Under the pieces are notes generated by a model. That model did not search any database. It was not told the origin of the DNA and was given only the letters and a program-made list of their open reading frames with translations. The translations under genes and the position numbers were made by a program. Positions 45,501-56,880 of a stretch of DNA of 64,000 nt are shown here, in pieces. How positions within the stretch are numbered: the first letter of the stretch is position 1; each line of letters opens with the position of its first letter. This DNA comes from Parastagonospora avenae f. sp. tritici 18332-5 (lineage: Eukaryota > Ascomycota > Dothideomycetes > Pleosporales > Phaeosphaeriaceae), in the NCBI GenBank assembly GCA_022559985.1, contig JAFJTR010000086.1, positions 61,870 to 125,869 of the forward strand. The letters run 5' to 3'.

Positions 45501-46351
45501 GCTGGCTTCTCGACTGCTGCTTCTACTGTTTCCTGATTCGTGGCTGGCGCTGCTGACTGCGGTGAAGGTTTTGTGACCTTTTGGCGTGAACGCGTCGGTC
45601 CCAGTATCGAGTTACCAAGGCCTGCCGCCTTTTTATCTCGTGACTTTGGACGGTTCTGAATCTTCGCGGTTGAGGCCAACTCAGCCAATAAAGAATCGGA
45701 TGAGTCGTCTGATGCAGTGGTATCTCCATCGTCTGTCGAGGATTCTATGAATGGCGTACGAGCCGCTGGTGGCGCTCCAACGGCAGAGTCACGTTCGAGT
45801 TGATCCAAAGCGGGTGGCGGTCCAAGGGGGTTTGAGTCCTGGCTGTCCACAAACAGACTGTTGTAGACTTCTTGGCTGTGAGTGGGGACTGCTTCTGACA
45901 ACTTGGACTTAGCTTGACTGGCCCGACTTTGTTGCATTAATGGGACGTCGTCATCGCTGCTGCTGTCACTGAGTCTGTTGCGTTTCTTGGTACGCTTTTG
46001 CTTCCTGATGGCCTGGAGCCTCTGGTGTTTCTCCAATGCCTTTTTGAATCTATCTTCGTTGTCCTCCGTGAACTTCTGGAAAGCCTCCGGACCCATGCGC
46101 GCCTTTCGTTTTGCCCAAGGGGTTAGCAATCCTGTGTGTTCGAGATTGTACTTGGGCTCCCATGTGCAGTCTTCCATAGGGTAGCCTTCCCATTCAATGA
46201 GGAACTTCATCACGTCCTCGTCATCATCGTCCCTGCCCAACCCTTCTGAAAGGATTTTGTTGATCACGTAAACCTGACCCTGCTGCTGGCTTTCCACCGT
46301 TGAAGTGAGTGAGATGGCATCTGTGTCATACTCCACGTCCGACCCGACCAT
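42557..46351 (-). CDS. Chromodomain protein with four CCCH zinc fingers
   Basis: Three exons (46351-44116, 44067-43550, 43495-42557), 1230 residues. The 48-nt and 54-nt introns restore frame (RNAEH-NAIARTTQGP; SGILV-VHPDFEFF), so three apparent ORFs are one gene. N-terminus: chromodomain at about residues 25-75 (YVINKILSE, MKFLIEWEGYPMEDCTWEP) with all three methyl-lysine cage aromatics (Tyr, Trp, Tyr). A Ser/Pro-rich linker follows. Four CCCH fingers lie at about residues 510-740: Cx8Cx6Cx3H, Cx9Cx6Cx3H, Cx7Cx6Cx3H and Cx7Cx6Cx3H. The last about 430 residues form a folded-looking domain (TRWLWLNHVEVSNARFEGAW, GILVVHPDFEFF, RVWSVGM, ELFPAGGFIYITDDVF) that I cannot name. Binding methylated H3 plus RNA is inferred from the domains. 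Confidence 0.88.
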
Positions 46352-46831
46352 TTTGAGGAAATGGTCGTCGACACTACGTGTTGGTAGTTAGGGTCTCGTC
46401 GCTGATTGGCTCAGAGCCTCGTGTACATTGCCCCGCCTATATTTATTTCGCTGCCCGCCCGATCGCGCGCATGAATGGGATACCTTTGTTCGCAAGCGGT
46501 TGTTGTGCAGAAATTGAATCACAGAGGTGTCGCGTAGTCGCGAATTGTGAAGTGCTGCGTTGCAAACAGCTCCCGGAATGGGGCGCGAATAGGTGAGGAA
46601 GGCGCACTAAGCAGCTAGCGGCCTTGGCGACACGTTGGAGTCGCTTTGACGGGGGAGGTGCGGTGCACTTGAGGCAGCCAAATCAGACTTCCTCCCACAG
46701 CAAAGGACTACCGCGAGCTTTACCTACTAGTAGCGAGCTCCGAACTAGCCAGACGACATCGCATACTCCTCGCCACACCAAGAGCCTCACCCTCCACTGC
46801 GCAGCCCCTCCTTCCCCCGCCTACCGCAACT
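46352..46831. promoter_or_regulatory. Divergent promoter of the chromodomain gene and RAB11
   Basis: 480 bp between the two start codons. The RAB11 side is CT/CA-rich close to the ATG (CCTCCTTCCCCCGCCTACC). No TATA box recognised. Confidence 0.5.
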
Positions 46832-47810
46832 ATGGCGAACGACGAATATGACGTGAGTCCTGCGTGCCACACTTGTGTGCTTGTGCCCAACACTGACATT
46901 CTGCGCTACAGTTTCTCTTCAAGGGTACTTGCTGTCATTCTCTCTCCCAGGCGCCGCCCGCTAACACCCCGCAGTCGTCCTGATCGGAGACTCTGGCGTT
47001 GGTAAATCCAACCTGTTGAGCCGATTCACCCGCAACGAGTTCAACCTCGACTCCAAGTCGACAATCGGTGTCGAGTTTGCGACTCGCTCGATCCAGGTCG
47101 ACGCCAAGACCATCAAAGCTCAGATCTGGGATACCGCCGGCCAGGAGCGATACCGCGCCATTACCTCTGCTTACTACCGCGGCGCCGTGGGAGCGCTGCT
47201 CGTCTACGACATCAGCAAGCACCAGACATACGAGAACGTCACGAGGTGGCTGAAGGAGTTGCGCGACCACGCCGACTCGAACATCGTAATCATGCTGGTC
47301 GGTAACAAGAGCGATTTAAGGCATCTGCGGGCAGTGCCGACAGAGGAGGCCAAGCAGTTTGCAAGTATGTGTACCACAATCCAGGGAGATATTGTAAATT
47401 TGGCAAGCATTCGCTGACACTTTGCTTTTAGGCGAGAATAACCTGTCTTTCATCGAGACCTCTGCCTTGGACGCTAGCAACGTCGAGCTTGCTTTCCAGA
47501 ACATTCTCACAGGTAAGTTTGAAGAGGAGAAAGGTGTGGTGCAAGCATAGCGGCTTCGCGCATGCACGCTGAAGTGGCAGTCTGCATGTTCAGAACGCAG
47601 ATGCGCTTACACCGCCACTTCCGCTTCCGCCACGTCTACCCGCATTACAGAAGCATGCTAACTCGTTCACCCACAGAAATCTACCGCATCGTATCAAGCA
47701 AAGCCCTCGACCAGGGCGAAGGCGGCCAGAACGTCCTCGGCGGCGAGCGTAAGGTCCTCGAGATCAGCAAGTCGGCAGACGAGGGACAGAAGAAGAACGG
47801 GTGCTGCTGA
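46832..47810 (+). CDS. RAB11: Rab11/Ypt31-family small GTPase
   Basis: Five exons (46832-46852, 46912-46924, 46975-47364, 47432-47512, 47677-47810), 212 residues. Exon 2 is only 13 nt; it is needed to give MANDEYD-FLFK-VVLIGDSGVGKSNL in frame. Motifs: P-loop GDSGVGKS, switch I STIGVEFATRS, DTAGQERYRAITSAYYRGAVGALLVYD (Rab11-type switch II), NKSD, ETSALD, and a C-terminal NGCC prenylation site. Family knowledge: the Ypt31/32 group directs exit from the trans-Golgi and recycling traffic to growth sites such as hyphal tips. Introns 59, 50, 67 and 164 nt. Assignment to Rab11 rather than Rab8 rests on the switch II region and the double-Cys tail. Confidence 0.96.
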
Positions 47811-48290
47811 AGGACCAGTACATACGCACACCATGCTGGGTTCAGCAGGGCGGCCAATCTCCCCACGGAGCGCGACCGCAAAACATACAATGTGACAAAT
47901 GCGTTATGTGCAAGTTGATCAAAGGGCTACTCGAGTCATGCGAATGATACGGCGTCCAGGAAGTCCTCTTTGGTCTTTTCACCCTCTTTTAACACCGTCT
48001 GCTTCATGTCTCTGTTTTCCATGCATACGGGCGCTGGGGCTTGCTGGGCTGAGGTGATCAAACGGCCGGCTTTCAGGCTTTGTAGGTTGCTTTCCTTGCA
48101 TGCGGTCGAAGGGGTTTATTTTCCTTTTGGATTTTCGGTAGCGGTAATGACAATCATGCGAGCTGTGTGGTTTGATACAATGACACTTACACCTTCTATG
48201 CATGTGCTGTGAAGAATGACTGTCATGATAACATAATTCTTATTCGTGTACAGCAACTGGGGGATCAGACATGTTCTATCCAAGATGTTC
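47811..48290. other. Convergent 3' flanks
   Basis: 480 bp between the convergent RAB11 and translocator-family genes. No supported ORF or RNA gene. Confidence 0.5.
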
Positions 48291-49978
48291 TTATGAAACG
48301 CCAATGCCTGTTCGTCCATTCATCCCATGCGGCCGCCACGTCTCTTCCGCTTTCGTGCCGGGCGGCAAATATCCATTCCCCGCCTCATGTCTGCGCGATC
48401 CAGTCGCATCATCATCCCTCTTCTCATCCCGCGCCTCCGCAATGCTCGAAATCGGGTACGCCCCCGTACCCGCCGACATACTCGACGGACTGGCCATAAA
48501 CCCCGCGCTCCTCTTGACATCCGTAGCCAGCGGCAAAAGCGTGCCCTGGCCCTTGGCCTGCAACGCCTTGGCGCGCTTATCCACTCTCTTCGCATCGCTA
48601 GTGCGATCGTACAGATACAAGCCGACGAACGTAAGACACAGGCCGAATGCCTGGACTTTGGTGATGGGCTTGCCGAACCAGACGACTGCGAAGACGATGA
48701 CGAAGACGCGCTTGATCAGGCTGGCGACCGAGTACGTGACGGGGGAGACCATGGAGAGCAGGACGAACGCGACGATGTTCTGGCCGAAGTGGAAGGTGCC
48801 GTTGAAGAGGAATTCAAGGAGTAAGCGCCCATGGTCGAAGGAGCCCGGGCGGTCGGAGAGTTCGATGGAGGCGTCGTGCAGGAAGTCGCCGAGGAGGGTG
48901 AAGCCTTCGGACCAGAGCCAGAGCGGGAGGGTGAAGAGGAAGGCAAGGCCGGAGGAGTAGCATAATAAGTTCAACTTGTCGGGTTTGGTGAAGCGGGTTG
49001 GTGGGAGACCGTCCTTCTCGGCTGCGGCGGCGTCGTTGAAGATTTGCTTGGATACGATGTTTTGCACGACGAAGAGGATTGCGCTGGCGAAGGCGGAGAG
49101 GAGGCCGATGAAGTTGGCGTTGAAATCTGCGGAACAGGCAAGGATGACGCCAACTGTGAGGGGGATCAGGGAGAGGTAGGTTGGCAGGGAGTATGTGATT
49201 CCGAGGAAGATGCTGTAGGCCCCGACTGTGAGCAGCGGGGACAGGCCTTTGATTGTGTGTACTAGCGACACAGGTATCCTCGAAGTCGCGTCTGCGCTCA
49301 AGATGTGCCCGCCTATTTGAAATAATGTAAGAGGTAGCGTGGCCATTATGAGCTCCTTTGATGGCGAGCGGATTCCGTATTTCAGGAAGGGCAATGTCTG
49401 CTTCAAGCGGGGAAATCTGCGCGCCGCAGCGGCGAGTAGCAGACACCATCCAGATACGAATGCGAATTGTACGGTCGTGAGGGTCACGGGTTGTGGTAGC
49501 GCGGTGAGGATGGCCTTGGAGGACATGTTGGTGAAGATGGAGGTCATGTACCAAACACCACACAGCATCTGCTTGCATCAGCACTCTGCAATTGTCTTCC
49601 AGAGAGCACATCACCTACAATGAGCGTGGGCGACAGAGGCGCCTTCAATGCATCCGCGATTTCGTGCGCATTCTGGCTGACGCTCCCTTTCCTTGTCCGT
49701 ATCGTCCGTATAGCCTCACTCAAGCTCTTTTGCCTGCCATGCCTATTCGTAGATCCCTGCGGCGCGCCATTCGCATATCCAAATCGCGACTCTTTGCGCG
49801 GCTGCCACCTGTCCGCCGGCATCGTGCTGCCATTCGTCTGGGGTGCATGGGAGGGGCTTGGGGTCCGCGACGAGCTATGGCCATATTCCTCCTCGGGCAT
49901 GGGCATGAGGTCAGGCTGGAAGGCCGGGAATTTGAACGTCTGATGCGGACTCGGGTCGCGCCCCGACATGGACGCCAT
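48291..49978 (-). CDS. Triose-phosphate translocator (TPT/Sly41-like) family membrane protein
   Basis: Two exons (49978-49619, 49568-48291), 545 residues; a 50-nt intron joins APLSPTLI-MLCGVWYMTSIFTNMSSKAIL. A polar N-terminus of about 115 residues (with GRQKSLSEAIRTIRTRKGSVSQNAHEIADALKAPLSP) precedes about nine to ten hydrophobic helices of the DUF250/EamA type. Conserved segments: QFAFVSGW, SLVHTIKGLSPLLTV, YLSLIPLTVGVILAC, GTFHFGQNIVAFVLLSMVSPVTYSVASLIKRVFVI and KVQAFGLCLTFVGLYLYDR. The C-terminal tail is cytoplasmic-looking. Family knowledge: includes plastid phosphate translocators and the yeast ER protein Sly41. The resemblance to Sly41 is my impression; the transported compound is unknown. 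Confidence 0.88.
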
Positions 49979-50438
49979 CGCGACTGCGTTTGGAGGGTCG
50001 TGGAGGTGGAATCGAGCGTCTATCGTTATGCCATTGGGGGAAGAAAGGGTTGCGAAGTCTTGGGATGTCCGACCTGGCCTTAAGCCTCCTTTCCTCTAGC
50101 GCTTCTCGTATTACACAGTGCGCAGATCCGTACAAAGGGCAGGTGTCCTGAACGGCGCTAAAGATTCGAGTCTCTCAGGCAATCGATAGCAGAAACGTGG
50201 TGGTGGTGAATTAAAGATTGGTATGCGAACCCTCCGCGAATTAGCGGCAGATCCGGTCTGCTTTCAGACGCGTCACCGAAGACTTGACGTCGTTTCATCG
50301 CCAAGCCGGCTGCTGCGTGCTTGATAGTACCTGCTCCATACGGCAATGCTTCGGTGCAAGTCGCGCCGACAAACGTTATCGATGGTGCCTTAGATCAAGC
50401 CACGATGGGATGCTTACACAATCTCTCATCCGTGCAAC
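49979..50438. promoter_or_regulatory. Divergent promoter region
   Basis: 460 bp between the starts of the translocator (minus) and the secreted hydrolase (plus). No supported ORF; no clear TATA box. Confidence 0.45.
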
Positions 50439-53332
50439 ATGGCCTTCTGCCTAGGAGCTTCGTGGCTTCTGTTGTTGTGCCTCCGCATCTCTGCTGCGTC
50501 TGCGCAATACGATCCTATTATGGCAAATGATACTCAGGCCTCGAGTTTGTTCTCTTTCTCCAGCATGTGGCATGTACTCGGGCCTTTTCAAATTGGCACC
50601 AGAGGTACGTTAATGCTCGGCTTCTGAACATTGCCATCTACGAAACAGCACCAAGACTATGACGACACCCTGAGTCTTGCTATATTTAACTCTTAATGCA
50701 GAAGCCACGTGGGGTGCAGATCCACTGGAATACATTGGCGGCTTCAGGAACCTCTCGTACGATCCGAAGGCGACTTTCAGGAGCTCACTCCCTACCAATG
50801 GCACTGCGACCTGGAACGTTACGGAAGCTTCGAAGGTCTCGAGCAGTTCCGTCTCAGCAAACGCCTCATTGAGCGTGAGCTACTCCAACGTGGACTGGAA
50901 TTTCCTGAAGGACATCTACGGATGGGCTGCTGTCCAGTACCAAGCATGGGCTCGCGGAGAGCTCATCATCGGCGGCAATGAGACGCAGCATGTCATTCTT
51001 CACACGGACGCAATCCTGGAATACTGGGTCGATGATCAACATTATTTTGGAGGCGACCAGTACACGTTCCGCAAAGCGCCACCTGTCTTGCACCTCACGC
51101 CCGGCTCCCATAGAATCGACCTTCGACTTGTGAGAGATGTACGTGCCTTTGGTGGCATTCTGGAGCCGACGATCGATGTCGTAGTCGACGTGAAGCAAGC
51201 ATCTGGAACTCTTGAACTGGTCAAGCCTGGCATCCTCATGTCTGATGTCGTCGATGGCAAATTAGCGAGTTCCATCGCTTCAGTAAGCCTGAGAAACAGT
51301 GGAGAAGCGGACATTGAGGTTATTGGAATTCAAGCTGCGAATGTGAGCTCGCCTTTCTCTTTCTCGGGAGTGGAGGTTGGGCAGCAAGCTCTTACCAAAA
51401 GCGATATTGCAGTGCTGACAGCCGACAAGAGCAGTAACTTGTTGTCTGCTAATACTTCCGGCATCGTCCTGGTTGCTGGCCAGACGAGATCGCTTGTCTT
51501 CAACATCACATTGCCTGGTCAAAACGTGTCATCGGTAGCGTACACTGTGACTTATAGGAACATGAACGACCAGCAACAGTCGACTCTTCAAGTCTCTCAG
51601 GATCTTTCTCATCTCTCGATCTACAAGCCCCACAAAATCACTTACCTCCACCCAGGCGGGATAGTATCATATGCGGTACTGCGGCCACCGGCGAAGAATG
51701 CTACATGTCGCTCGGATACAACGAAGCTACCGATACTGATGAATCTGCACGGCGCCGGATTGGAAGTGATTGACTCCCCGGTACCAAGCACTCTTGACCC
51801 TGTAGCTGATCTGTGTGCTTGGGTGCTCTTCCCCACCGGCGTGACACCTTGGTCGAGTGACGACTGGCACAACTGGGGTTTTAGTGACGTCGAAGCCGCT
51901 GTTGAAGCCATCCCCGCCTGGATCGAAAGCGTGGGCTGGAAAGGGCCTGACGTTGATGTCAACAGGTGGATAATGTCTGGACATTCGAATGGCGGCCAAG
52001 GCACTTGGTATGCTCTGACACATCGCCCAGACAAGATAGTAGCAGCAGCTCCTGTTTCCGGATATACGAGCATCCAGAAATACGTACCGTACGAACTTTG
52101 GCAACCTGCGGATCCAAGGCGGACAGCCGTCATTAGTGCGTCGCTGAACAGCTATCGGCATGAGATGCTTATGGCGAACACTCGTGGCATTCCAATCCAG
52201 CAACAGCATGGCCAGATCGATGACAATGTACCCGCTTACCATTCTCGTTTCCTCGCACAACAGCTACACTTGGCAGGCTCAGGTTCAAACTATAACGAGC
52301 TCCCTGGCCAAAATCATTGGTTCGAGTACGAATATTCGCATTAAGCGCAAGAGAGGCATTCGCTAATCCATATCCAGTACCATCATGACCACACAAGCAC
52401 TCGTCGACTTTTACTACTCACAAACAAGCAACGAGGATGAGCTGCCCAGGAAGCTGGATCAATTCACCATAGTCGTGGGCGATCCGGGAGACATGGGAAG
52501 TAAGGGCGGCATCAAGGTCCTCCAACTGATCGACCCTGGTCAGTATGGAAGGGTGGAGGTCAAAGGCCACACTATCCAGACGACTAACGTCATGAGCTTG
52601 GAGTTTGATTCTGCGCTATGGCGAGATGCAGTTACGCTGAACGGAGCAGACTTCAAACTCGAGGCATCTGGTGACACAAGCACAGGCGGTTCATTAGTGA
52701 AGATTCTCAACATCGGCACTGGAGAAGCACTAGTTACAACAGACGACGACACGACAGTCAACAAAAGACATGGACGACAAGTAGGATCTATGACAGCTAT
52801 TCTCCGCACACAAGGCCCGTTTGTAATTCGCCGCGCAGGCACCGCCAATGCATCGCAGATCGCGCTCCAGATCTCCCGCAACCTTCACCAGTATTTCCAA
52901 GCTGACTCGGACATTGTCCCGTCTTTATCCGAGTCCAGTATCGAAAATGCGACCGGGAATATCATAACGCTCGCAGTTGGCGACAACATGCCAAGCAATC
53001 CTCCCGATTCCTCCATCCAAGGTGGCAATGGGAAGTGCAGCGTTATCGACTATCATGGTAGAAAGCAAGAATATGGCGAGAGGGCTCGCGGGGCGGCCTA
53101 TCTAAGGCCAACAAGCGGAGAAAGACTCGAGCTGGTGATATGGGGCGCAGATGAGGAGGGACTGCGACAAGCAGCTCGTATTGTCCCGATGATGACAGGT
53201 GTAGGGCAGCCGGACTTTGTTGTGTTTGGTGAGAGTGCAAAGTGGCGAGGTGTCGAGGGCGTGTTAGCCATGGGCTTCTTTGATGCGGATTGGAAGGTGA
53301 CTGCGTCCAGTGTCGTCGAAACTGGCTCCTGA
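50439..53332 (+). CDS. Secreted S9/prolyl-oligopeptidase-like alpha/beta hydrolase with N- and C-terminal extensions
   Basis: Three exons (50439-50604, 50702-52325, 52378-53332), 914 residues. Introns of 97 and 52 nt; the second restores NHWF-DTIMTTQALVDFYYSQ, so the downstream 315-codon ORF belongs to the same protein. Signal peptide MAFCLGASWLLLLCLRISAASAQ. A beta-rich, Asn-glycosylation-rich N-terminal half is followed by the hydrolase core at about residues 400-630: oxyanion region LPILMNLHGAG, nucleophile MSGHSNGGQGTW (GxSxG), Asp in GQIDDNVPAYH, His in LPGQNHWF. The C-terminal about 280 residues are again beta-type and of unknown role. Family knowledge: peptidase S9-like esterases/peptidases. 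Exact substrate unknown. Confidence 0.88.
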
Positions 53333-53879
53333 TGCTATGTTGCTCCTAAGGACAGTCTCATCACGTGCTGTGTACACTGTTTCGAGGTGAAGACGGCGAT
53401 CGATCCAGCTTCACGCCGGCGATCGGTCTTGCAGCTGCTATTTCCGCGTTATCGTACCGCCATCCGTTTGTTGATAGTCCGGTTCGGTGGTGAAATTGAC
53501 TCAACACGCGCGTCAACGCGCCTACTCCTCTCGTCGCGCGCGCTCCTGCTGTTTGGACAACCTTTTCTTGCCACCCCGCTTCTTCCCTCCTCCTCTTAAT
53601 CTCCACCTCCGCTTCTTCTCTTCTCTTTACTCGCGACTGCACCCTCCTCTCTTTCGTGCTTTCCGCTTCTTGATCGCGTATGGGAGCTACTGATTTAGTT
53701 TCCATCTGAGCTGCTGCGTCTTCTTTCCTGCATCTACTTTGGCCATATACGTCGCCAAACGAACATTAACGAGCTGTCTGTGTCTTGCATATTATCTACG
53801 CATCTGCACAGTCACGTACGAGCACACGCATCTCTCGGATCTCTTCCATCTACTCACGCATCCGACGCTACTCACAACC
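53333..53879. promoter_or_regulatory. Promoter and CT-rich leader of the PUF gene
   Basis: Strongly pyrimidine-rich on the plus strand from about 53,520 to 53,880 (TCTTCCCTCCTCCTCTTAATC and similar), as in fungal transcripts with long 5' UTRs. It contains several short upstream ATGs. No protein domain. Confidence 0.55.
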
Positions 53880-56412
53880 ATGAGCTTCAACATAACATCC
53901 GACGGCTCTCCGACGCCCCGTAAGGGTGCGACGAGGCTCTCCAGGGCCGCAGGAGACCTCAAGATCGACACCTCACCAGAGCTACTGGGTCAGGCGGTAG
54001 GCGGCTATCACCAAAAACACTACCCATATGCCCTACACCGCGCATTTGGCTCACCATTGACACCGAACATGCAGGGTCCAAAGCGTACTCTCGGTGCTTC
54101 GACTCTCGGCAACCAGCAGATGATGATGCCACACCAGCATGCCTTCGACGGCTATAAGGTTAGTAACTGTCCTTCAACTCATTCCTGATCCCCCAAGCTC
54201 CTTCAATACGGCCATCATGATGTCCCCGCGCCCCCAGTGCATGCCTGAAGAAGTTTCTGACCATTATAGAAGCCCAAGTTGGCCGGCCATGAGGAAATAT
54301 CTGTCATGGACTCGTTGCTACAGCGTATCAACGGCCGCTCGTCTCCGCCCGATCAGTACAACTCCTCCAGCGGCTCCGTGCCCATCACGCCGGCCACCGA
54401 TGAGTTCGTGCCAACGCCGCCCTCGTCTATGGACAACTCCGTACTGCTCGTAGACGCCTTCGAGCTACAGAAGCTGAAGGCAGAGCTAGAGGAGGCTCGC
54501 AGCGAGGTCAGCCGCATGAACCAGGAGATGCACAGTCACCAGGTGGCTCGATCAACTATGGATCATCTCAGCCAGTCATCCGACGCAGATTACAGCTACA
54601 CTGGAGATGTCACCGAGCAGACGCTCACGCAGCTTCAGAACAAGTTCAACGCGTCGACCCGGATCAACAGTGGTTGGAGCAACGAGCCAGTGCGCCCGGG
54701 CTACAACAGCAGCAACAGCTTTGGCGCAGCCTCCTACCAAGCGCAGCCTCGGCCTGCGGCCAACCAGCCCAGCTATCGGCGCAACGAGTTTCTGAACGAG
54801 CCTACGCACTTCCCCGTCAGTCAGAGCTTCCGCAGCAGTGGAATGAGCAGCGGTCTGATGAACGGAATGAACGGAATGAGCAACAGCTTCAACGGCATGG
54901 GTAACAACGTGAGCAACCCGCCGAGTCGTCCCGGCTCCGCCTTCGACCCCATGTTCAACCAGTATGCGATGCCCCCGTCAATGCATGCCTCGGGCTATCC
55001 TGCCCCCGTTGGTGTCATTGGTAGTAGGCTCTCACCTGATGCGAACGAGTTCAATGTCTCCAATGGTCTGGGTCCCTCGCCCTGGAACTCTCAGGTCAGT
55101 AGCCCAGCAGGCATAAACCACCTCTCCTTACTAATGAAAACTTCTAGGCTCCCTCCGAGGTCGGTGCCTCTCAATACGTCCCTCCTGTCGAGCCCTTGAA
55201 CTATCGCCGCCTACTCGACCGCAACATGAGCTGCAACTGGAAGTACATTGTCGACAAGATTATCTGTAACAACGATCAACAGGCATCGATCTTCCTGCAA
55301 CAGAAGCTCAAGGTAGGCACCCAAGAGCAGAAGTACGAGATTGTCGAGGCAATCATCTCCCAAGCCTATCCGCTCATGGTCAATCGCTTCGGCAACTTCC
55401 TGGTGCAGCGCTGCTTCGAACACGGCACATCCGAGCAGATCATTGCCATTGCGCAGGCCATTCGTGGAAACACTCTTGCTCTGAGCATGGACGCCTTCGG
55501 CTGTCACGTTATCCAGAAGGCCTTTGACTGCGTCCCCGAAGAGTACAAGGCGACCATGGTCCACGAGCTGCTCCGCCGCATCCCAGAGACTGTGATCCAC
55601 CGCTATGCTTGTCATGTGTGGCAGAAGCTGTTCGAGCTTCGCTGGAGTGACTCGCCGCCTCAGATTATGCGCTACGTCAACGAGGCTCTTCGTGGCATGT
55701 GGCACGAGGTTGCGCTTGGCGAGACGGGAAGCTTGGTGGTACAGAACATATTCGAGAACTGTCTTGAGGAAGATAAGGTACGTGACGCTCGTCTTGACTC
55801 CAGAACAAACTGCTGATGGTACATAGCGTCCTTGCATCAACGAGGTCCTTGCTAGCATCGATGTCATTGCCCACGGCCAGTTTGGAAACTGGTGCATTCA
55901 GCATATCTGCGAACACGGAGCCCCGGCTGACCGAAGCCGCGCTATTGATCACATCCTTCGCTTCGCTACTGATTACAGTATGGATCAGTACGCCTCCAAG
56001 GTGATTGAGAAGTGCTTAAAGATTGGCGGCAACGAGTTCCTTGATCGTTATTTGGAGCGTGTCTGCGAAGGCCGCCAAGATCGTCCACGCATGCCGTTGA
56101 TTGACAGTAAGTTCTCGATGCGCTCTTTACTCCTTCGATTCTTGCTGACCATATATAGTCGCCGGTGACCAGTTCGGGAACTATCTCGTCCAGTACATCT
56201 TGACCAACAGCAGCACTCAGCATCGCGACATCGTCGGCAACCATATTCGCAAGCACATGGTCTCCCTTCGCGGCTCCAAGTATGGATCTCGCGTCGCGAT
56301 GCTCTGCTGCAACCCTGCTCTTACTACCCGCCCTGGACCTCCCTCTGGCATGATCCCTCGCTACAACAACCCCATGCCTCGTACCGCCAGCGGCTTCAGC
56401 AACTACCGTTAG
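53880..56412 (+). CDS. Pumilio/PUF-family RNA-binding protein
   Basis: Five exons (53880-54158, 54270-55094, 55148-55777, 55827-56106, 56159-56412), 755 residues. The N-terminal half is low-complexity (Asn/Ser/Gly/Met, with GLMNGMNGMSNSFNGMGNN) and has a short coiled-coil stretch (ELQKLKAELEEARSEVSRMN). The C-terminal about 400 residues carry eight PUF repeats: CNWKYIVDKI, FGNFLVQRCFEHG, AFGCHVIQKAFD, YACHVWQKLFE, TGSLVVQNIFEN, FGNWCIQHICEHG, YASKVIEKCLK, FGNYLVQYIL. Family knowledge: binds UGUA-containing 3' UTRs to repress or localise mRNAs. Repeat 1 is atypical. No RRM, so it is not of the Jsn1 type. Intron 1 has a TAG/AAG tandem acceptor. Confidence 0.94.
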
Positions 56413-56880
56413 ACGCTGCTTTTGTACAGCCTTCTTGTCTTCAACATAATCAACATTGGGTATTATCAGCCACGGAACGCTCGTTGCAGGTGTCGATCTC
56501 GAAGAAGTAATCGCGATATGCCCGAAATACAATCCATGTCGAAAAGAATTGTCATACCCATTGGGATAAGACAAAAACACGCCATCTCTTACTGCCGTTG
56601 GGACAGCATCGGTGTCTGACACGCCTACCTTTCCAATATGTCTTTCTTGTTTATCGCAGCACCGCCACCTGTTCATGGCTACACGGCAGAATCAGTGTGG
56701 TAACGAGTTAGGCACAAAATGGTTGAATCACGGGAGTCTGGCTTTCCCACATACTTAGCCTTCTTACCAAAAGCAAACTAGTCGAAACATGGCATGTTTA
56801 TCATGAGGGGCATTCCATACGATGTAGGTATTTTTCTCTCAAATAAGCCACATCCTGGACTTTTACATGTCGAGCTCCTT
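56413..56880. other. Intergenic region
   Basis: 3' flank of the PUF gene and of a doubtful minus-strand ORF. No supported gene in it. Confidence 0.45.

Noticed and set aside
52385..53332. Independent 315-codon gene after the S9-like hydrolase
   Set aside because: The TAA at 52,344 lies inside a 52-nt intron with canonical ends; the frames join as NHWF-DTIMTTQ.
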